The position numbers and the translations under genes were made by a program. A DNA stretch of 22,353 nucleotides from a virus, in IMG/VR virus record IMGVR_UViG_3300047667_001315, positions 1-22,353 of that record. One strand, given 5' to 3'. Under the pieces are notes generated by a model. That model was not told the origin of the DNA, ran no database searches, and saw only the letters and a program-made list of their open reading frames with translations. Shown here piece after piece: positions 1 to 7,714 of this stretch (the stretch's first letter is position 1; every line of letters starts with the position of its first letter).

Positions 1-95
1 TTTAAATAAACGGTTGACCCTTGTTCATAACAACAGCCATCTCCACAAGTATAGTCCCAGTCATCTATTTTTATATTTATTTGTTTATTATTCAT
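1..95 (-). CDS. Cys-rich phage protein, N-terminal part (cut by window edge)
   Basis: The ATG is at 95-93 and the frame stays open to the left edge, giving 31 residues with no stop. The fragment has a lysine/isoleucine-rich start, then the pattern WDYTCGDGCCYEQG. A CGDGCC cluster next to Trp and Tyr is something I associate with small uncharacterised phage proteins, but I do not know the function. Closely spaced cysteines would suit metal binding or disulfides. Its start overlaps the end of the NUMOD-type gene by 8 nt, as expected for a translationally coupled operon. The C-terminus is outside the window. Confidence 0.65.
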   Translation of the reverse strand, partial: MNNKQINIKIDDWDYTCGDGCCYEQGSTVYL

Positions 96-495
96 GTTTC
101 CAGACTATACCATCACTAGCATTTTTAGTAACTCTTAATCTATTAAATATTGTCTTTCTAGGTATGTTTAATAACTGAGAAGCAATAGCTTCATTTGCAA
201 AACTAGCTAAAAATTCGTTATTTTTATTTTTAAGTATTACTCTTTTTTGTTTATGTTTAATTACAATTTGTTTTTTACTTTTTTCTATTTCAATTATCCC
301 TTCCCTACCTATTCTTTCTAAACAAATATAATTTCCATTAGGCACACTATTATAATTTTTAGTAAAAGGAAATAAAGGTCGTTTACCTTTATCATTAGGA
401 TAATGATGTTTTCTAACTTCACTCATAGAATTCCATTCTTTTATGAATTTTCCATCTAATGTATATTCATATACTTTTATTTCACTTCTTGGCAT
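88..495 (-). CDS. NUMOD1-type DNA-binding protein without nuclease domain
   Basis: A 135-aa protein with two units of the NUMOD1 type, the modular helix-turn-helix segment usually fused to HNH or GIY-YIG homing endonucleases. Unit 1 (about residues 8-35) reads VYEYTLDGKFIKEWNSMSEV. Unit 2 (about 87-133) has the strand pattern NEFLASFANEAIASQLLNIP followed by KTIFNRLR and GIVWKHE, typical of the recognition-helix region. The middle (about 65-86) is very Lys-rich. No HNH, GIY-YIG or LAGLIDADG motif is visible. It may be the DNA-binding remnant of a homing endonuclease or a small regulator. It overlaps the phosphoesterase gene by 14 nt and the next gene by 8 nt, so it is embedded in the operon. 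Confidence 0.8.
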   Translation of the reverse strand: MPRSEIKVYEYTLDGKFIKEWNSMSEVRKHHYPNDKGKRPLFPFTKNYNSVPNGNYICLERIGREGIIEIEKSKKQIVIKHKQKRVILKNKNNEFLASFANEAIASQLLNIPRKTIFNRLRVTKNASDGIVWKHE

Positions 496-1021
496 TTGTT
501 ATTTCATTTATTGTCAATGGTTTGTAATCTAATACTTGAGCATCTACGTTATGATATAATAATCCTTCTCTAGATTTAATTGTTTTTTTACAATCCCAAT
601 AATCTACATACACTTCACTGTATTTTACAGGTTGTGTATGTACGTGAGCGTGTATATTACCTCTAGTAAATGTCAATTCCTGTGGATGTACTGGTGCATG
701 GGTTATCCAGTAACCTTTATAATGCAACATACCTGCTACGGTTTCTACATGTTTTAAAAGCTCTGGAATATCTTTACCCATATCATGATTACCAAGTATT
801 ACTTTTTTACGACCTTGTAACTGGTCAAGCAAATAATAATGTTCTGGTGTTTCCATGGTAATATCGCCTAATATATAAACTAAGTCTTTTTTATGTACTA
901 CCGAATTCCATTGTTTAATTAAGTAGTCATGATATTTATTAATATCATCAAAACCTCTTACATCTCTAACTAAATTAGCATGTCCTAAATGAAGACATCC
1001 TATAAATTTTACATTACTCAT
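482..1021 (-). CDS. Calcineurin-like metallophosphoesterase
   Basis: A 179-aa protein with the ordered motifs of the calcineurin-like phosphoesterase fold: GCLHLGH (residues 8-14), GD (52-53), GNHD (77-80), THAPVHP (107-113) and HAHVH (124-128). These normally bind two metal ions and hydrolyse phosphomono- or diesters; the substrate cannot be told from sequence. The first motif is usually D-x-H, but here Cys9 replaces the Asp while His11 is kept. Cys can still bind metal, so activity may be preserved or retuned. The size fits small phage members of the family. The gene is one nucleotide downstream of the primase-like gene's stop and overlaps the NUMOD-type gene by 14 nt. Confidence 0.9.
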   Translation of the reverse strand: MSNVKFIGCLHLGHANLVRDVRGFDDINKYHDYLIKQWNSVVHKKDLVYILGDITMETPEHYYLLDQLQGRKKVILGNHDMGKDIPELLKHVETVAGMLHYKGYWITHAPVHPQELTFTRGNIHAHVHTQPVKYSEVYVDYWDCKKTIKSREGLLYHNVDAQVLDYKPLTINEITNAKK

Positions 1022-1022
1022 A

Positions 1023-2087
1023 TTATAATTCGTTTAAAAATGTATATAAAAACTCCTCTACATTATTATAACCTTTCATGTGTTGAAAGTCAGACAAGTC
1101 TTTTTGTTCTTCTGGTGTAAATAACATATACATGTCTGGATAAAGACTAAGTAATGTTTCGGTAGCTTTCATTCCAGCCTCGTCATTGTCAAAATTAATT
1201 ACAATACGTTTAAATCGTCTTTGTAAATCTTTAATATACATTTTAGGTATATTAGTGCATTCACCAATAGGTGCTACAGCAGGTAGTTCATGAGTGTCAT
1301 ACACCATAATTTCTTTCATAGATGATGTTATAAAAACAACATCTCCTTTGAGAGGTAATTTATCATAACCCATTAATGGTGATCCTTTTGTGTTTCCTCT
1401 AAACTTATTTGATTTTCTATCAGCCATAGGTCTATACACTTGATGAAAAAGGTTACCTGTTCTAATTAAATTTTCACCAGCTTCTTTAAATTCACATATT
1501 GGATAAGCAATTAATATATCATTTGATCTAGATGTCCATGTTTTTGGATTAGATTTTAAACCAAAATAAAACTTATGTAAAGATTTTATATCAAATTTAT
1601 TTAATGTTGACATACTGATTTCAAAAGTATCGTAATAATCACATATTAATTGAGTAAGTTTATCATATTTTTCTATTTTAAAAATAGTGTCTGGTTTATT
1701 TTTAAGAAAAGAAGTATTAGGTTTTACAATATTATTTTTAGCAACAACTCTTATACTTGTTGGACTGTTAAACGATTTAGGAGCAAGTTCTAACCCCATA
1801 TCTTTATCTATTTTTTCTAGTATCTTGTAAAACTCATTATTATTTAGTTGATAAAAAGATTTTACAAAGTTAAAACAATCTCCACTGTAATGGCCATCAC
1901 TATTGTCTTTAAATATTAGTCTACCAAATTTATTATAATAAAATGTACATCCTTCATTATTATCTTCTCTTAACGGATTAAGCATAAGACCGTTTAATCT
2001 AAAAGTACCTCCTGCAAATTTAATATAAAATGCAAATATTTCTTCTTCTGTTGTTTTTGATAATATTAAAAGTTTTGTTAATACCAT
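1023..2087 (-). CDS. Toprim-domain DNA primase (DnaG-like)
   Basis: The N-terminal part resembles a primase zinc/CHC2-like region: NPLREDNNEGCTFYY, then RLIFKDN and SGDCFNFV. The C-terminal half is a Toprim domain whose metal-binding signature FDNDEAG lies at about residues 299-305. The upstream Toprim position, normally Glu, reads ITSSMKEIM, so the canonical Glu is Ser; T-x-S-x-K-[ED] forms are, as I recall, found in phage primases. I chose the ATG at 2087 (354 aa). A longer frame to 2135 would begin inside the terminator hairpin of the upstream gene (2121-2151) and encode part of its stem; ATG 2108 is a second option. It follows the SSB-like gene and so belongs to the replication block. It is expected to make RNA primers with the DnaB-like helicase. 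Confidence 0.85.
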   Translation of the reverse strand: MVLTKLLILSKTTEEEIFAFYIKFAGGTFRLNGLMLNPLREDNNEGCTFYYNKFGRLIFKDNSDGHYSGDCFNFVKSFYQLNNNEFYKILEKIDKDMGLELAPKSFNSPTSIRVVAKNNIVKPNTSFLKNKPDTIFKIEKYDKLTQLICDYYDTFEISMSTLNKFDIKSLHKFYFGLKSNPKTWTSRSNDILIAYPICEFKEAGENLIRTGNLFHQVYRPMADRKSNKFRGNTKGSPLMGYDKLPLKGDVVFITSSMKEIMVYDTHELPAVAPIGECTNIPKMYIKDLQRRFKRIVINFDNDEAGMKATETLLSLYPDMYMLFTPEEQKDLSDFQHMKGYNNVEEFLYTFLNEL

Positions 2088-2120
2088 TTCTTTTTTTACT
2101 ACATGCATTATTAAAATATT

Positions 2121-2151
2121 AAAAAAGGGAGCCATATAGACTCCCTTTTTA
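2121..2151 (-). terminator. Rho-independent terminator after the SSB-like gene
   Basis: On the minus strand a 10-bp stem, AAAAAGGGAG with CTCCCTTTTT, encloses the loop TCTATATGG and is followed by T residues. It starts 17 nt after the stop of the SSB-like gene. It closely resembles the hairpin at 20740-20770 (same A-tract/G-run stem, loop beginning TC and ending GG), which supports a shared functional design. Read-through would be needed for the downstream primase gene unless that gene has its own promoter. Confidence 0.9.
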
Positions 2152-2168
2152 TTAAAAATGTGTGGATA

Positions 2169-2960
2169 TTAGAAGTATTTTTCTTCTGATGCTTCTTCTC
2201 CTTTTGGAGTATCAATAGTTGTTACATCTTCAGATGGAACAGAAGCATTAGCGTCATACTCTTGAAACTTAAAAGTACTTCCGTAATTTGCTTTAAATTC
2301 TCCGTAATCTTCACCAAGTGCTTTTGCAAATCCATTAGTGCTTGCAATGTGACCTCGGTTTACGAATTTATTATATACAGACTGATAGCCTGCATCGTTT
2401 ACACCAAGTAAAACGTTTACTGTTTTACCTAGTTTTTCCATAATTTCATGCAATTCAGACATATCGCCTTTAAGTAGACCTTCAAAATTGTCTAACTCTA
2501 AATCTACTGATTCACCAGTAGCAGCATTTGTCCATTTTACAAGAAACTCATACAATGCAACTTCACCAACTTTAGCTTCACGAGTTGTTGTATTATCAAA
2601 CCACTCCATTTTAGCGTTTTCTTTTAAGTCTTCTAAAGAAGTAGACCAAGTTGATTGTATTTTTTTATTGATAAACTGAGTATTTCCAGCCTGAGACATG
2701 CGCTTCTCATCTTCTAACCAAAAAGGAAATTTAACAATGCAATCTTTTTCTTCGTTATGAAGAAAGATGTCAAGTCTTACTTTTCTTTTTCCGTTATCGT
2801 TTTCAGACACATATTCTGGTTCTGTTGATACTTCTTTATCGTATATTTTAGATAATTGAGCAGCATTAGGATTAATTGCAATAACTTTCATGTTAGCAAC
2901 TCCTGTATACAACTGCACTCCTTTATTTTCTGATTCTGTATGATTCTTTATAAATCCCAT
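2169..2960 (-). CDS. Probable single-stranded DNA-binding protein
   Basis: A 263-aa protein with VQLYTGVANMKVIAINPNA near the N-terminus (about residues 15-33), then a beta-rich body (VRLDIFLHNEE, IVKFPFWLEDE). The tail after about residue 240 is acidic and ends GEEASEEKYF. A core with a flexible acidic tail closed by an aromatic residue is characteristic of phage and bacterial SSBs, where the tail recruits partners. I recall a similar N-terminal motif from crAss-like phage SSB candidates, but cannot check it here. It sits 4 nt downstream of the Sak4-like ATPase gene, and Sak4 recombinases are usually paired with an SSB. It ends at a strong terminator. Function is inferred from motif, tail and context. 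Confidence 0.75.
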   Translation of the reverse strand: MGFIKNHTESENKGVQLYTGVANMKVIAINPNAAQLSKIYDKEVSTEPEYVSENDNGKRKVRLDIFLHNEEKDCIVKFPFWLEDEKRMSQAGNTQFINKKIQSTWSTSLEDLKENAKMEWFDNTTTREAKVGEVALYEFLVKWTNAATGESVDLELDNFEGLLKGDMSELHEIMEKLGKTVNVLLGVNDAGYQSVYNKFVNRGHIASTNGFAKALGEDYGEFKANYGSTFKFQEYDANASVPSEDVTTIDTPKGEEASEEKYF

Positions 2961-2964
2961 ATGT

Positions 2965-3702
2965 TTATTTTTCTATAAAAATTTCGTTCCAATTTACTTT
3001 AACTTCACCATTTTCTAACCTTTCAGATATTTTGATTTTTTTACCTGACAAATGCTTAGCTCTATTTCCTGCTACAGTATTTTCAGATGGTGAGAAATCA
3101 ATATATCTATCGTTATCTTTGGCGTACATATAACCTATAGCATCTACTTTAGCAGCAGCCATTGAAGCTATTTTACCAGTTAAGTCTACTGACTTCTCTG
3201 TGTATTCTTCCCCTTCTTTGGATAAGAGTTTATCTTTAACATGTCCAATTAAAATGATTGTATCACAATATTTAGCATATGCATCTATAATTCTAAAAAA
3301 TGCGTCTCGTAAATATTGATAACCAGCACCATTTGGTAATTTAGTTACGTTATCTCCTTTCCAATTCTTTCCCATTGGTTCTTGCTTATATAACTGCCCA
3401 GCAAAAGGAAGAACTATCTCTTCTAATACTGTAACTGTGTCAATAGCAATATATTTGTAAGGATTTTTTTTATGAGTTCCTTTATTCTCACTTAATAATT
3501 TTAAAGAAGTTTCTACATCTTTAAATGTTGAAACGTCAATCTTTAATGCATCTACATAATCTGAACCCTCTTCACAATCTATTATTAAACAATCATCTAA
3601 CTGACTCATGATTGTAGTTTTTCCTACTTTAGGTAAACCAAATAATAATAGACGTTTTGGGTCTAATCTTGTAGCTTTTATTTTTTCTGTCGGTAATTCC
3701 AC
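2965..3702 (-). CDS. Sak4-like RecA-fold ATPase (phage recombination)
   Basis: A 245-aa P-loop ATPase. Walker A is GLPKVGKT (residues 22-29), a Walker B-like strand YKYIAIDTVT ends in Asp88, and IILIGHVKDK (about 149-158) matches the later sensor-like strand of the AAA_24/Sak4 family. These small RecA-core proteins help single-strand annealing and recombination in phages, together with the cognate SSB encoded next. The start is taken as the GTG at 3702-3700; no ATG occurs between it and the in-frame TAG at 3717-3715. An AT-rich inverted repeat lies just upstream (3715-3740). Length and motif order suit the family. Confidence 0.85.
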   Translation of the reverse strand: MELPTEKIKATRLDPKRLLLFGLPKVGKTTIMSQLDDCLIIDCEEGSDYVDALKIDVSTFKDVETSLKLLSENKGTHKKNPYKYIAIDTVTVLEEIVLPFAGQLYKQEPMGKNWKGDNVTKLPNGAGYQYLRDAFFRIIDAYAKYCDTIILIGHVKDKLLSKEGEEYTEKSVDLTGKIASMAAAKVDAIGYMYAKDNDRYIDFSPSENTVAGNRAKHLSGKKIKISERLENGEVKVNWNEIFIEK

Positions 3703-3714
3703 GTTCTTAATATT

Positions 3715-3740
3715 CTAAAAATTAATAATTAAATTTTTAG
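3715..3740 (-). other. AT-rich perfect inverted repeat upstream of the Sak4-like gene
   Basis: The minus strand reads CTAAAAATT, then TAATTATT, then AATTTTTAG, a 9-bp perfect stem with an 8-nt loop. It lies in the only gap between the small helical-protein gene and the Sak4-like gene. It has no GC clamp, so it would be a weak terminator. It could be an RNA-processing or stability hairpin, or an operator. Confidence 0.4.
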
Positions 3741-3750
3741 TTCCTCAATA

Positions 3751-3957
3751 CTAGTCTGTACGTAATTCGACAATTACTCTTTTTAAATAATTTGCTTGGT
3801 CTAAACATTCTTCATAAGCATGTTGTAACCAATCTACTAATTCTAAATCATTTCTGTCTAGTGTTACGCCATATTTTTTTATCCCTGTTTGTGAACGTTG
3901 AAGTAAGTCTTCTCTAACTTCTTCAACTATTTTATCTACTGAGGAATTCTCTGGCAT
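3751..3957 (-). CDS. Small helical conserved phage protein, MazG/DUF5664-like
   Basis: A 68-aa protein predicted to be all helical. Visible pattern: VDKIVEEVREDLLQRSQTGIKKYGVTL, shown here only as the heptad-like character, then DWLQHAYEECLDQANYLKR. The R-x-x-x-G-I-K-K-Y-G segment followed by W-L-x-H-A-Y-E-E is widespread in small phage proteins. It resembles MazG-like or DUF5664-type nucleotide-pyrophosphohydrolase helices, but it is too short to assign catalysis. A real Shine-Dalgarno (AAGGAG, 3 nt before the ATG at 3957) supports the start, unusual in this window. It overlaps the 3' end of the DnaB-like gene by 26 nt and ends in TAG, with a TGA one codon further on. Confidence 0.75.
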   Translation of the reverse strand: MPENSSVDKIVEEVREDLLQRSQTGIKKYGVTLDRNDLELVDWLQHAYEECLDQANYLKRVIVELRTD

Positions 3958-5005
3958 ATTCTCCTTTTTTTAATTTGTTATAATTTATTTCATCACCTGT
4001 TGGTAATTCTACCATTAACCCATTTTCTCCAAAAAATTGATAACCTATTGTAAAATCATCAATACCATAAGAGTTTTTAATCACTTTTAAACCTCTAAAT
4101 CTATTATAACCATTACTATTAACAAAATCTAATATATCGTATCCTCCGTAAGTATAAGACTGTAGTTTGTATGGATTCATTAATCCAATAACAACATCTG
4201 CATTCTCATACAAATCAGCACTACCTTTAAAATCTTTAGGTAAAATATCTAAATTTGTATTAACACCTCTGTATGTACTTTCAATTTCTCTATTTAATTG
4301 TGATATATCTATAATAGCAAAACCAAAATAATCTCTTAATTCTCCCATATACTGAGAGTGTAAGTCTAATATTTGTTTATCATTTAACTTTTGCTCTGTT
4401 GTTATCTTTCCTACGTGGTCAGTAACATGTATAAATATTTCATTTGGGTCATTTTGTATATATTTTTTATTATGCTTGTCTACTTGGACTATTTCTCCTT
4501 TAGACTTTGCAAAATCAGAAGCAAAACTTTTAATTTTAGTTGGATGAGCACTTCCATCAATAATAATTATATGTTTTTCCATTTCTTCAAAAAATGGTTC
4601 ATATGATTTTATTAGATTTATCTCCTTTTCTGTTAAATCTCTTAACTTATTAGGCCAACTCATTATAGTAGGTACATCTATTAATATGCCGTGGTCTACA
4701 TGCATTAAATATGCAGTCCATTTAGCTATTTTAAGAGACTTACTACGTTCCATTGACCTGTATATCCAAAAAGGTTTAGTTTTTACTTTGTCGCGGTTCT
4801 TTAACCACCATCTGTAAGGTTCTAACACAAACATTGTGTCAACAATTGCAGTTTTACCTGATCCAGGTAATCCTCCAAATAAATAATACATGTTTTTACC
4901 AAACATTATATTAGAACCTAATTTGCCTTGTCTAAGAGGTAACCATAGTTGTTCCCCATTGATACCTTTTTGCACATCTTCCATGAAATGTGCAAAACTT
5001 GACAT
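3932..5005 (-). CDS. DnaB-like replicative helicase (SF4, RecA-fold)
   Basis: A 357-aa protein with a clear P-loop, GGLPGSGKT (residues 44-52), and later RecA-fold strands: a hydrophobic run ending HIIIIDGS, FIHVTDHVGKI, and FGFAIIDISQLNRE, the last resembling the DnaB H3/H4 region. It lacks the DnaB N-terminal domain and is essentially a helicase core, common for phage replicative helicases. It would unwind DNA at the phage fork, coupled to the Toprim primase. Its ATG shares one nucleotide with the stop of the putative loader gene (TAATG on the minus strand), a translational-coupling arrangement that supports the start. Its 3' end overlaps the next gene by 26 nt. Confidence 0.85.
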   Translation of the reverse strand: MSSFAHFMEDVQKGINGEQLWLPLRQGKLGSNIMFGKNMYYLFGGLPGSGKTAIVDTMFVLEPYRWWLKNRDKVKTKPFWIYRSMERSKSLKIAKWTAYLMHVDHGILIDVPTIMSWPNKLRDLTEKEINLIKSYEPFFEEMEKHIIIIDGSAHPTKIKSFASDFAKSKGEIVQVDKHNKKYIQNDPNEIFIHVTDHVGKITTEQKLNDKQILDLHSQYMGELRDYFGFAIIDISQLNREIESTYRGVNTNLDILPKDFKGSADLYENADVVIGLMNPYKLQSYTYGGYDILDFVNSNGYNRFRGLKVIKNSYGIDDFTIGYQFFGENGLMVELPTGDEINYNKLKKGEYAREFLSR

Positions 5006-5532
5006 TATATATATTTATTATTAGTTTGTATTTTTTTATTTTCTTTTAACGCTTGACATTCAGCTTCTAAAGTAGAACCTTCACTATCATTTATAAATTT
5101 AGCATTCTTTTTTACATATTTCCAGTTATCTGATTCTCTTTGAGTTAAATATCTTTTAGTAGCTTCTGTTACATCTTCTTTTGTGTATTCAGGAAAGTTT
5201 ATTAAAAATCTATTCATGTTGGAAACACATTGTAATGTATTACCTGAAACTCTATAACCATTTGACAACACTTCAGTAGGCCACAATAATAACCATTCTT
5301 TCATCCAACTATTAAAGTTGTTGTTAGAGAATATTTTTATTGCTTTTTCTGTAAGTTGGTCATCTGATATATATCCTGTTTTATGTAAATATAGTAAATC
5401 TTCTTTATCATCCCAAAAAATATCAATGTTTTTTTCAAACATATTTTTAAGAATTATATAACAATTTGGCGTTATTTGAGCTTTCTTGATTTTTTGTAAG
5501 TTTACACTTACAGTGTTTAATTTCTTTTCCAT
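5005..5532 (-). CDS. Putative helicase loader / DnaB partner
   Basis: A 175-aa protein that I do not recognise with certainty. The N-terminal stretch (about residues 20-65) has a hydrophobic helical pattern, ITPNCYIILKNMF, followed by LLYLHKTGYISDDQLTEKA, resembling the winged-helix-like start of phage replication-loader proteins. The middle is Trp-rich (WMKEWLLLWPTE), and the end is charged and flexible. Immediate coupling to the DnaB-like gene (shared TAATG) argues for a helicase-associated role. The first 86 nt overlap a zinc-knuckle ORF (5447-5617) in another frame. An alternative ATG at 5442 (145 aa) would remove the overlap, but it cuts the apparent winged-helix pattern, so I keep 5532. 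Confidence 0.7.
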   Translation of the reverse strand: MEKKLNTVSVNLQKIKKAQITPNCYIILKNMFEKNIDIFWDDKEDLLYLHKTGYISDDQLTEKAIKIFSNNNFNSWMKEWLLLWPTEVLSNGYRVSGNTLQCVSNMNRFLINFPEYTKEDVTEATKRYLTQRESDNWKYVKKNAKFINDSEGSTLEAECQALKENKKIQTNNKYI

Positions 5533-5617
5533 TATAATATTCTCCTGTGTTACAACATTTCATGCATAAGTTTTTTATACCATGTTCCTCTAGTAACATA
5601 TCAATTGTATTTAACAT
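5447..5617 (-). CDS. Small zinc-knuckle protein overlapping the loader gene
   Basis: A 56-aa ORF starting at ATG 5617 and ending in TAA at 5449-5447. It has a four-cysteine signature, CMKCCNTGEYYNG then KHCKCK (about residues 18-39). The pattern C-x-x-C-x-x-T-G-[EK]-[YF]-x-x-G then C-x-C is typical of tiny phage and bacterial zinc-ribbon proteins. It overlaps the upstream gene's stop by 7 nt and the loader gene by 86 nt in a different frame, so part of the zinc-binding half and the whole Lys/Asn-rich tail are dual coding. Chance is possible but the cysteine pattern is hard to dismiss. Function unknown; nucleic-acid binding is the usual guess. Confidence 0.55.
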   Translation of the reverse strand: MLNTIDMLLEEHGIKNLCMKCCNTGEYYNGKEIKHCKCKLTKNQESSNNAKLLYNS

Positions 5618-5796
5618 AATATTCTAGTTGTTAATAAATGTATTACATAATCCGAAACTTCATAACTATAATAATAATTAAAATATTCTTTTAGTTTATT
5701 AACATCTTTACTACATCCAGGATCAGTTTGTTCATAATAATTTTCTAAATCTTCTAAAACGTTTACTAAGTTGTCATATTCCTCTTTTAATCCCAT
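5611..5796 (-). CDS. Small acidic helical protein of unknown function
   Basis: A 61-aa protein, not recognised. The first half is acidic and likely coiled or helical (EEYDNLVNVLEDLENYYEQ); the second half is Tyr-rich (YFNYYYSYEVSDYVIH). It fits exactly between the SF2 helicase gene, whose stop is 4 nt before its ATG, and the zinc-knuckle ORF, which overlaps it by 7 nt. That spacing is the best argument that it is real. Confidence 0.55.
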   Translation of the reverse strand: MGLKEEYDNLVNVLEDLENYYEQTDPGCSKDVNKLKEYFNYYYSYEVSDYVIHLLTTRILC

Positions 5797-5800
5797 TTTT

Positions 5801-6979
5801 TTACTTTTTCATTTTAAGCAAACAATCTTCAACATTAACGCAATAAATAATATTAAAAGTGTCGTCTTGAAACATCAAGTTAAACCATTTTTCTTCTTGT
5901 GTACCTTTTGTAACAAATATAAATACATTTCCTATTTTATCACCGTCTTTACGTAATCTTCCTATTCTTTGTATAAAATCTTTAGTCTTACCATAATAAC
6001 TATGTAAAATAACATTAGCCAATTCATCTAAGTTAACACCTTGTGCTAATTTTTTAAATGAACCAATTACATTTATTACATTTGATTGAAAATCATTTTT
6101 TATTTTTTCATTAACGTTATCTTTATTTCTAGAGCTAACTACATTATCAGTTATTTCTAATAATGCACTTATAGAATTAGCAAATATAATACTTTTTCCT
6201 TTTAAATATTCAATTAATTTTAAAACTTCTTTCTTTTTTGAAGGTAAGTTATACAGAATTTCAGCACGTTTTTTGCTTGATTTTTTCATCATAAACTCAC
6301 TACCTTCTTCAAAATAAAAAGATTGATTAAACATTTTGTTCCAAAATTCATAGTTTTTATACTCTGTTGTTTGAAAAGGTTTTTTTAAACTACCTGCTGT
6401 AATATTCTTAGTTATAGTATCTAACTGATGAGAAATAACATAAACATTAATTTTACGTTGGACATTATCTAATTGAGCATCTTTTACTGTGTATGTGAAA
6501 CATATAGGTGCTACTGAGTCAAGATAATCTCCTTTAGTATAACCATTACTATATAATTTTTCTTTATCTATAGTTGCTGATAGACCAATTATAGCATCAA
6601 AAGTGTTATTATTATAAAACTCAAAATAAGATGGTGTTAAACTGTCATGTATTTCATCAGCAACAACTAAATCATATTTCTCAGACTCTAATTTATAAGC
6701 TGACTGATAAGTTCTATATTCAATTCTGTATCTAGTAAATAAATTAGTTTTATATACTTGATTATACAACTGAATTTGTTTAATTATTTCTTTTTTTCTA
6801 TCAGTAACTTCAAATAAAAATATAATTCTATTGTTGTCTTTCATACTATTTACAGCATGGAGAGCAACAAAGGTTTTACCAGAACCAGTAGACATTTCTA
6901 CAGTTCCTTTTTTACTTTGCGCTTTCCATGCTGAAAAAGCATCTAGACTTATTTCTTCTTTTTTTAAGTCTATTTTCAT
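5801..6979 (-). CDS. SF2 DNA helicase (DEAD/DEAH-like)
   Basis: A 392-aa superfamily 2 helicase. Motif I is STGSGKT (residues 30-36), motif II DEIH (108-111), motif III SAT (134-136) and motif VI QRIGRLRK (337-344). SIIFANS (about 263-269) is motif IV-like and GVNLDEL (314-320) motif V-like. The two RecA-like domains are complete. It resembles UvsW/RecG-like or restriction-helicase-like phage enzymes that remodel forks and recombination intermediates. The ATG lies 4 nt after the stop of the amidotransferase-like gene, so it follows the amidoligase cluster directly although it functions with replication. Confidence 0.9.
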   Translation of the reverse strand: MKIDLKKEEISLDAFSAWKAQSKKGTVEMSTGSGKTFVALHAVNSMKDNNRIIFLFEVTDRKKEIIKQIQLYNQVYKTNLFTRYRIEYRTYQSAYKLESEKYDLVVADEIHDSLTPSYFEFYNNNTFDAIIGLSATIDKEKLYSNGYTKGDYLDSVAPICFTYTVKDAQLDNVQRKINVYVISHQLDTITKNITAGSLKKPFQTTEYKNYEFWNKMFNQSFYFEEGSEFMMKKSSKKRAEILYNLPSKKKEVLKLIEYLKGKSIIFANSISALLEITDNVVSSRNKDNVNEKIKNDFQSNVINVIGSFKKLAQGVNLDELANVILHSYYGKTKDFIQRIGRLRKDGDKIGNVFIFVTKGTQEEKWFNLMFQDDTFNIIYCVNVEDCLLKMKK

Positions 6980-6983
6980 TTTT

Positions 6984-7709
6984 TTAATCCATTACTAAAG
7001 GCATTCTTATTTGTTTATTTTTTGTTTTTCTTTCTTCTTTTTCCCAATAAGGCATATTTTTAAAATTTTCTCCATGTTGGGGACAATTATCTCCAAGATA
7101 GCTAGTATTAGAAAAATATAAACCACTTAATTCATCGAATTCCCATTTACCTAACATACACAAAGGGTTGTTAAACTTTTTATTTATGTTAGGATACATA
7201 ATAGCAACTCTTGATGTTTGAATAAACAATGATATAGAAGAGGTATAGTCTTTTTTATTTAAATATTTAAGAATATTAGCCATATTTATATCTGATAAAA
7301 CATTTTTTACAAAAAGATATGTATCAGAATGATCTTTGTCATAACTATACTTTATAAAAGTACCATTATGTGACATTACTGGTTTCTTTACATACCCTTC
7401 TTCCTGAATTATTTCATCATGTTTATCAGAACACACGTAAGGATGACAATTTTCAACGTTTTTTTTACCAGCAGATACTTTACGTAAATGTATCATTAAT
7501 TCATCACCTGTTGAAGGGCGATGAGATTTAATTGCTAGTATAAAAGATTTTAAATTTAAGTATCCTTTTGAAATGTATATATCTGAATTTGGTTTTTTGA
7601 TAGAAAATCCAAACCCATCTTTGTTTCTTAAAGCATATGACCTAGATATAGATTTATACAGCTCAGAAGTTACTTTAGTACCTCTTTTTTTTACTATAAT
7701 TAAGCACAT
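6984..7709 (-). CDS. Class II (Ntn) glutamine amidotransferase-like protein
   Basis: A 241-aa Ntn-hydrolase of the GATase II fold. Cys2 directly follows Met, giving the nucleophile after Met removal. Other landmarks are DGFGF (31-35), HLRKVSAG (74-81), NCHP (87-90) and HNGTF (114-118). The fold releases ammonia from glutamine for an acceptor enzyme, or hydrolyses or transfers a gamma-glutamyl group. There is no synthetase domain, so it must act alone or with another cluster protein. It is the second class II enzyme here and differs from the 449-aa one, suggesting separate steps. It lies 5 nt downstream of the large amidoligase gene. Confidence 0.85.
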   Translation of the reverse strand: MCLIIVKKRGTKVTSELYKSISRSYALRNKDGFGFSIKKPNSDIYISKGYLNLKSFILAIKSHRPSTGDELMIHLRKVSAGKKNVENCHPYVCSDKHDEIIQEEGYVKKPVMSHNGTFIKYSYDKDHSDTYLFVKNVLSDINMANILKYLNKKDYTSSISLFIQTSRVAIMYPNINKKFNNPLCMLGKWEFDELSGLYFSNTSYLGDNCPQHGENFKNMPYWEKEERKTKNKQIRMPLVMD

Positions 7710-7714
7710 ATATT

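Noticed and set aside
670-861. Plus-strand ORFs (e.g. 670-861, 2488-2679, 4391-4606, 14037-14291, 19143-19451)
   Set aside because: All are antisense to well-supported genes with motifs and have no recognisable product.
2088-2135. Upstream extension of the primase frame (start at 2135)
   Set aside because: It would begin inside the terminator hairpin at 2121-2151 and translate its stem; an internal ATG gives a sensible primase.
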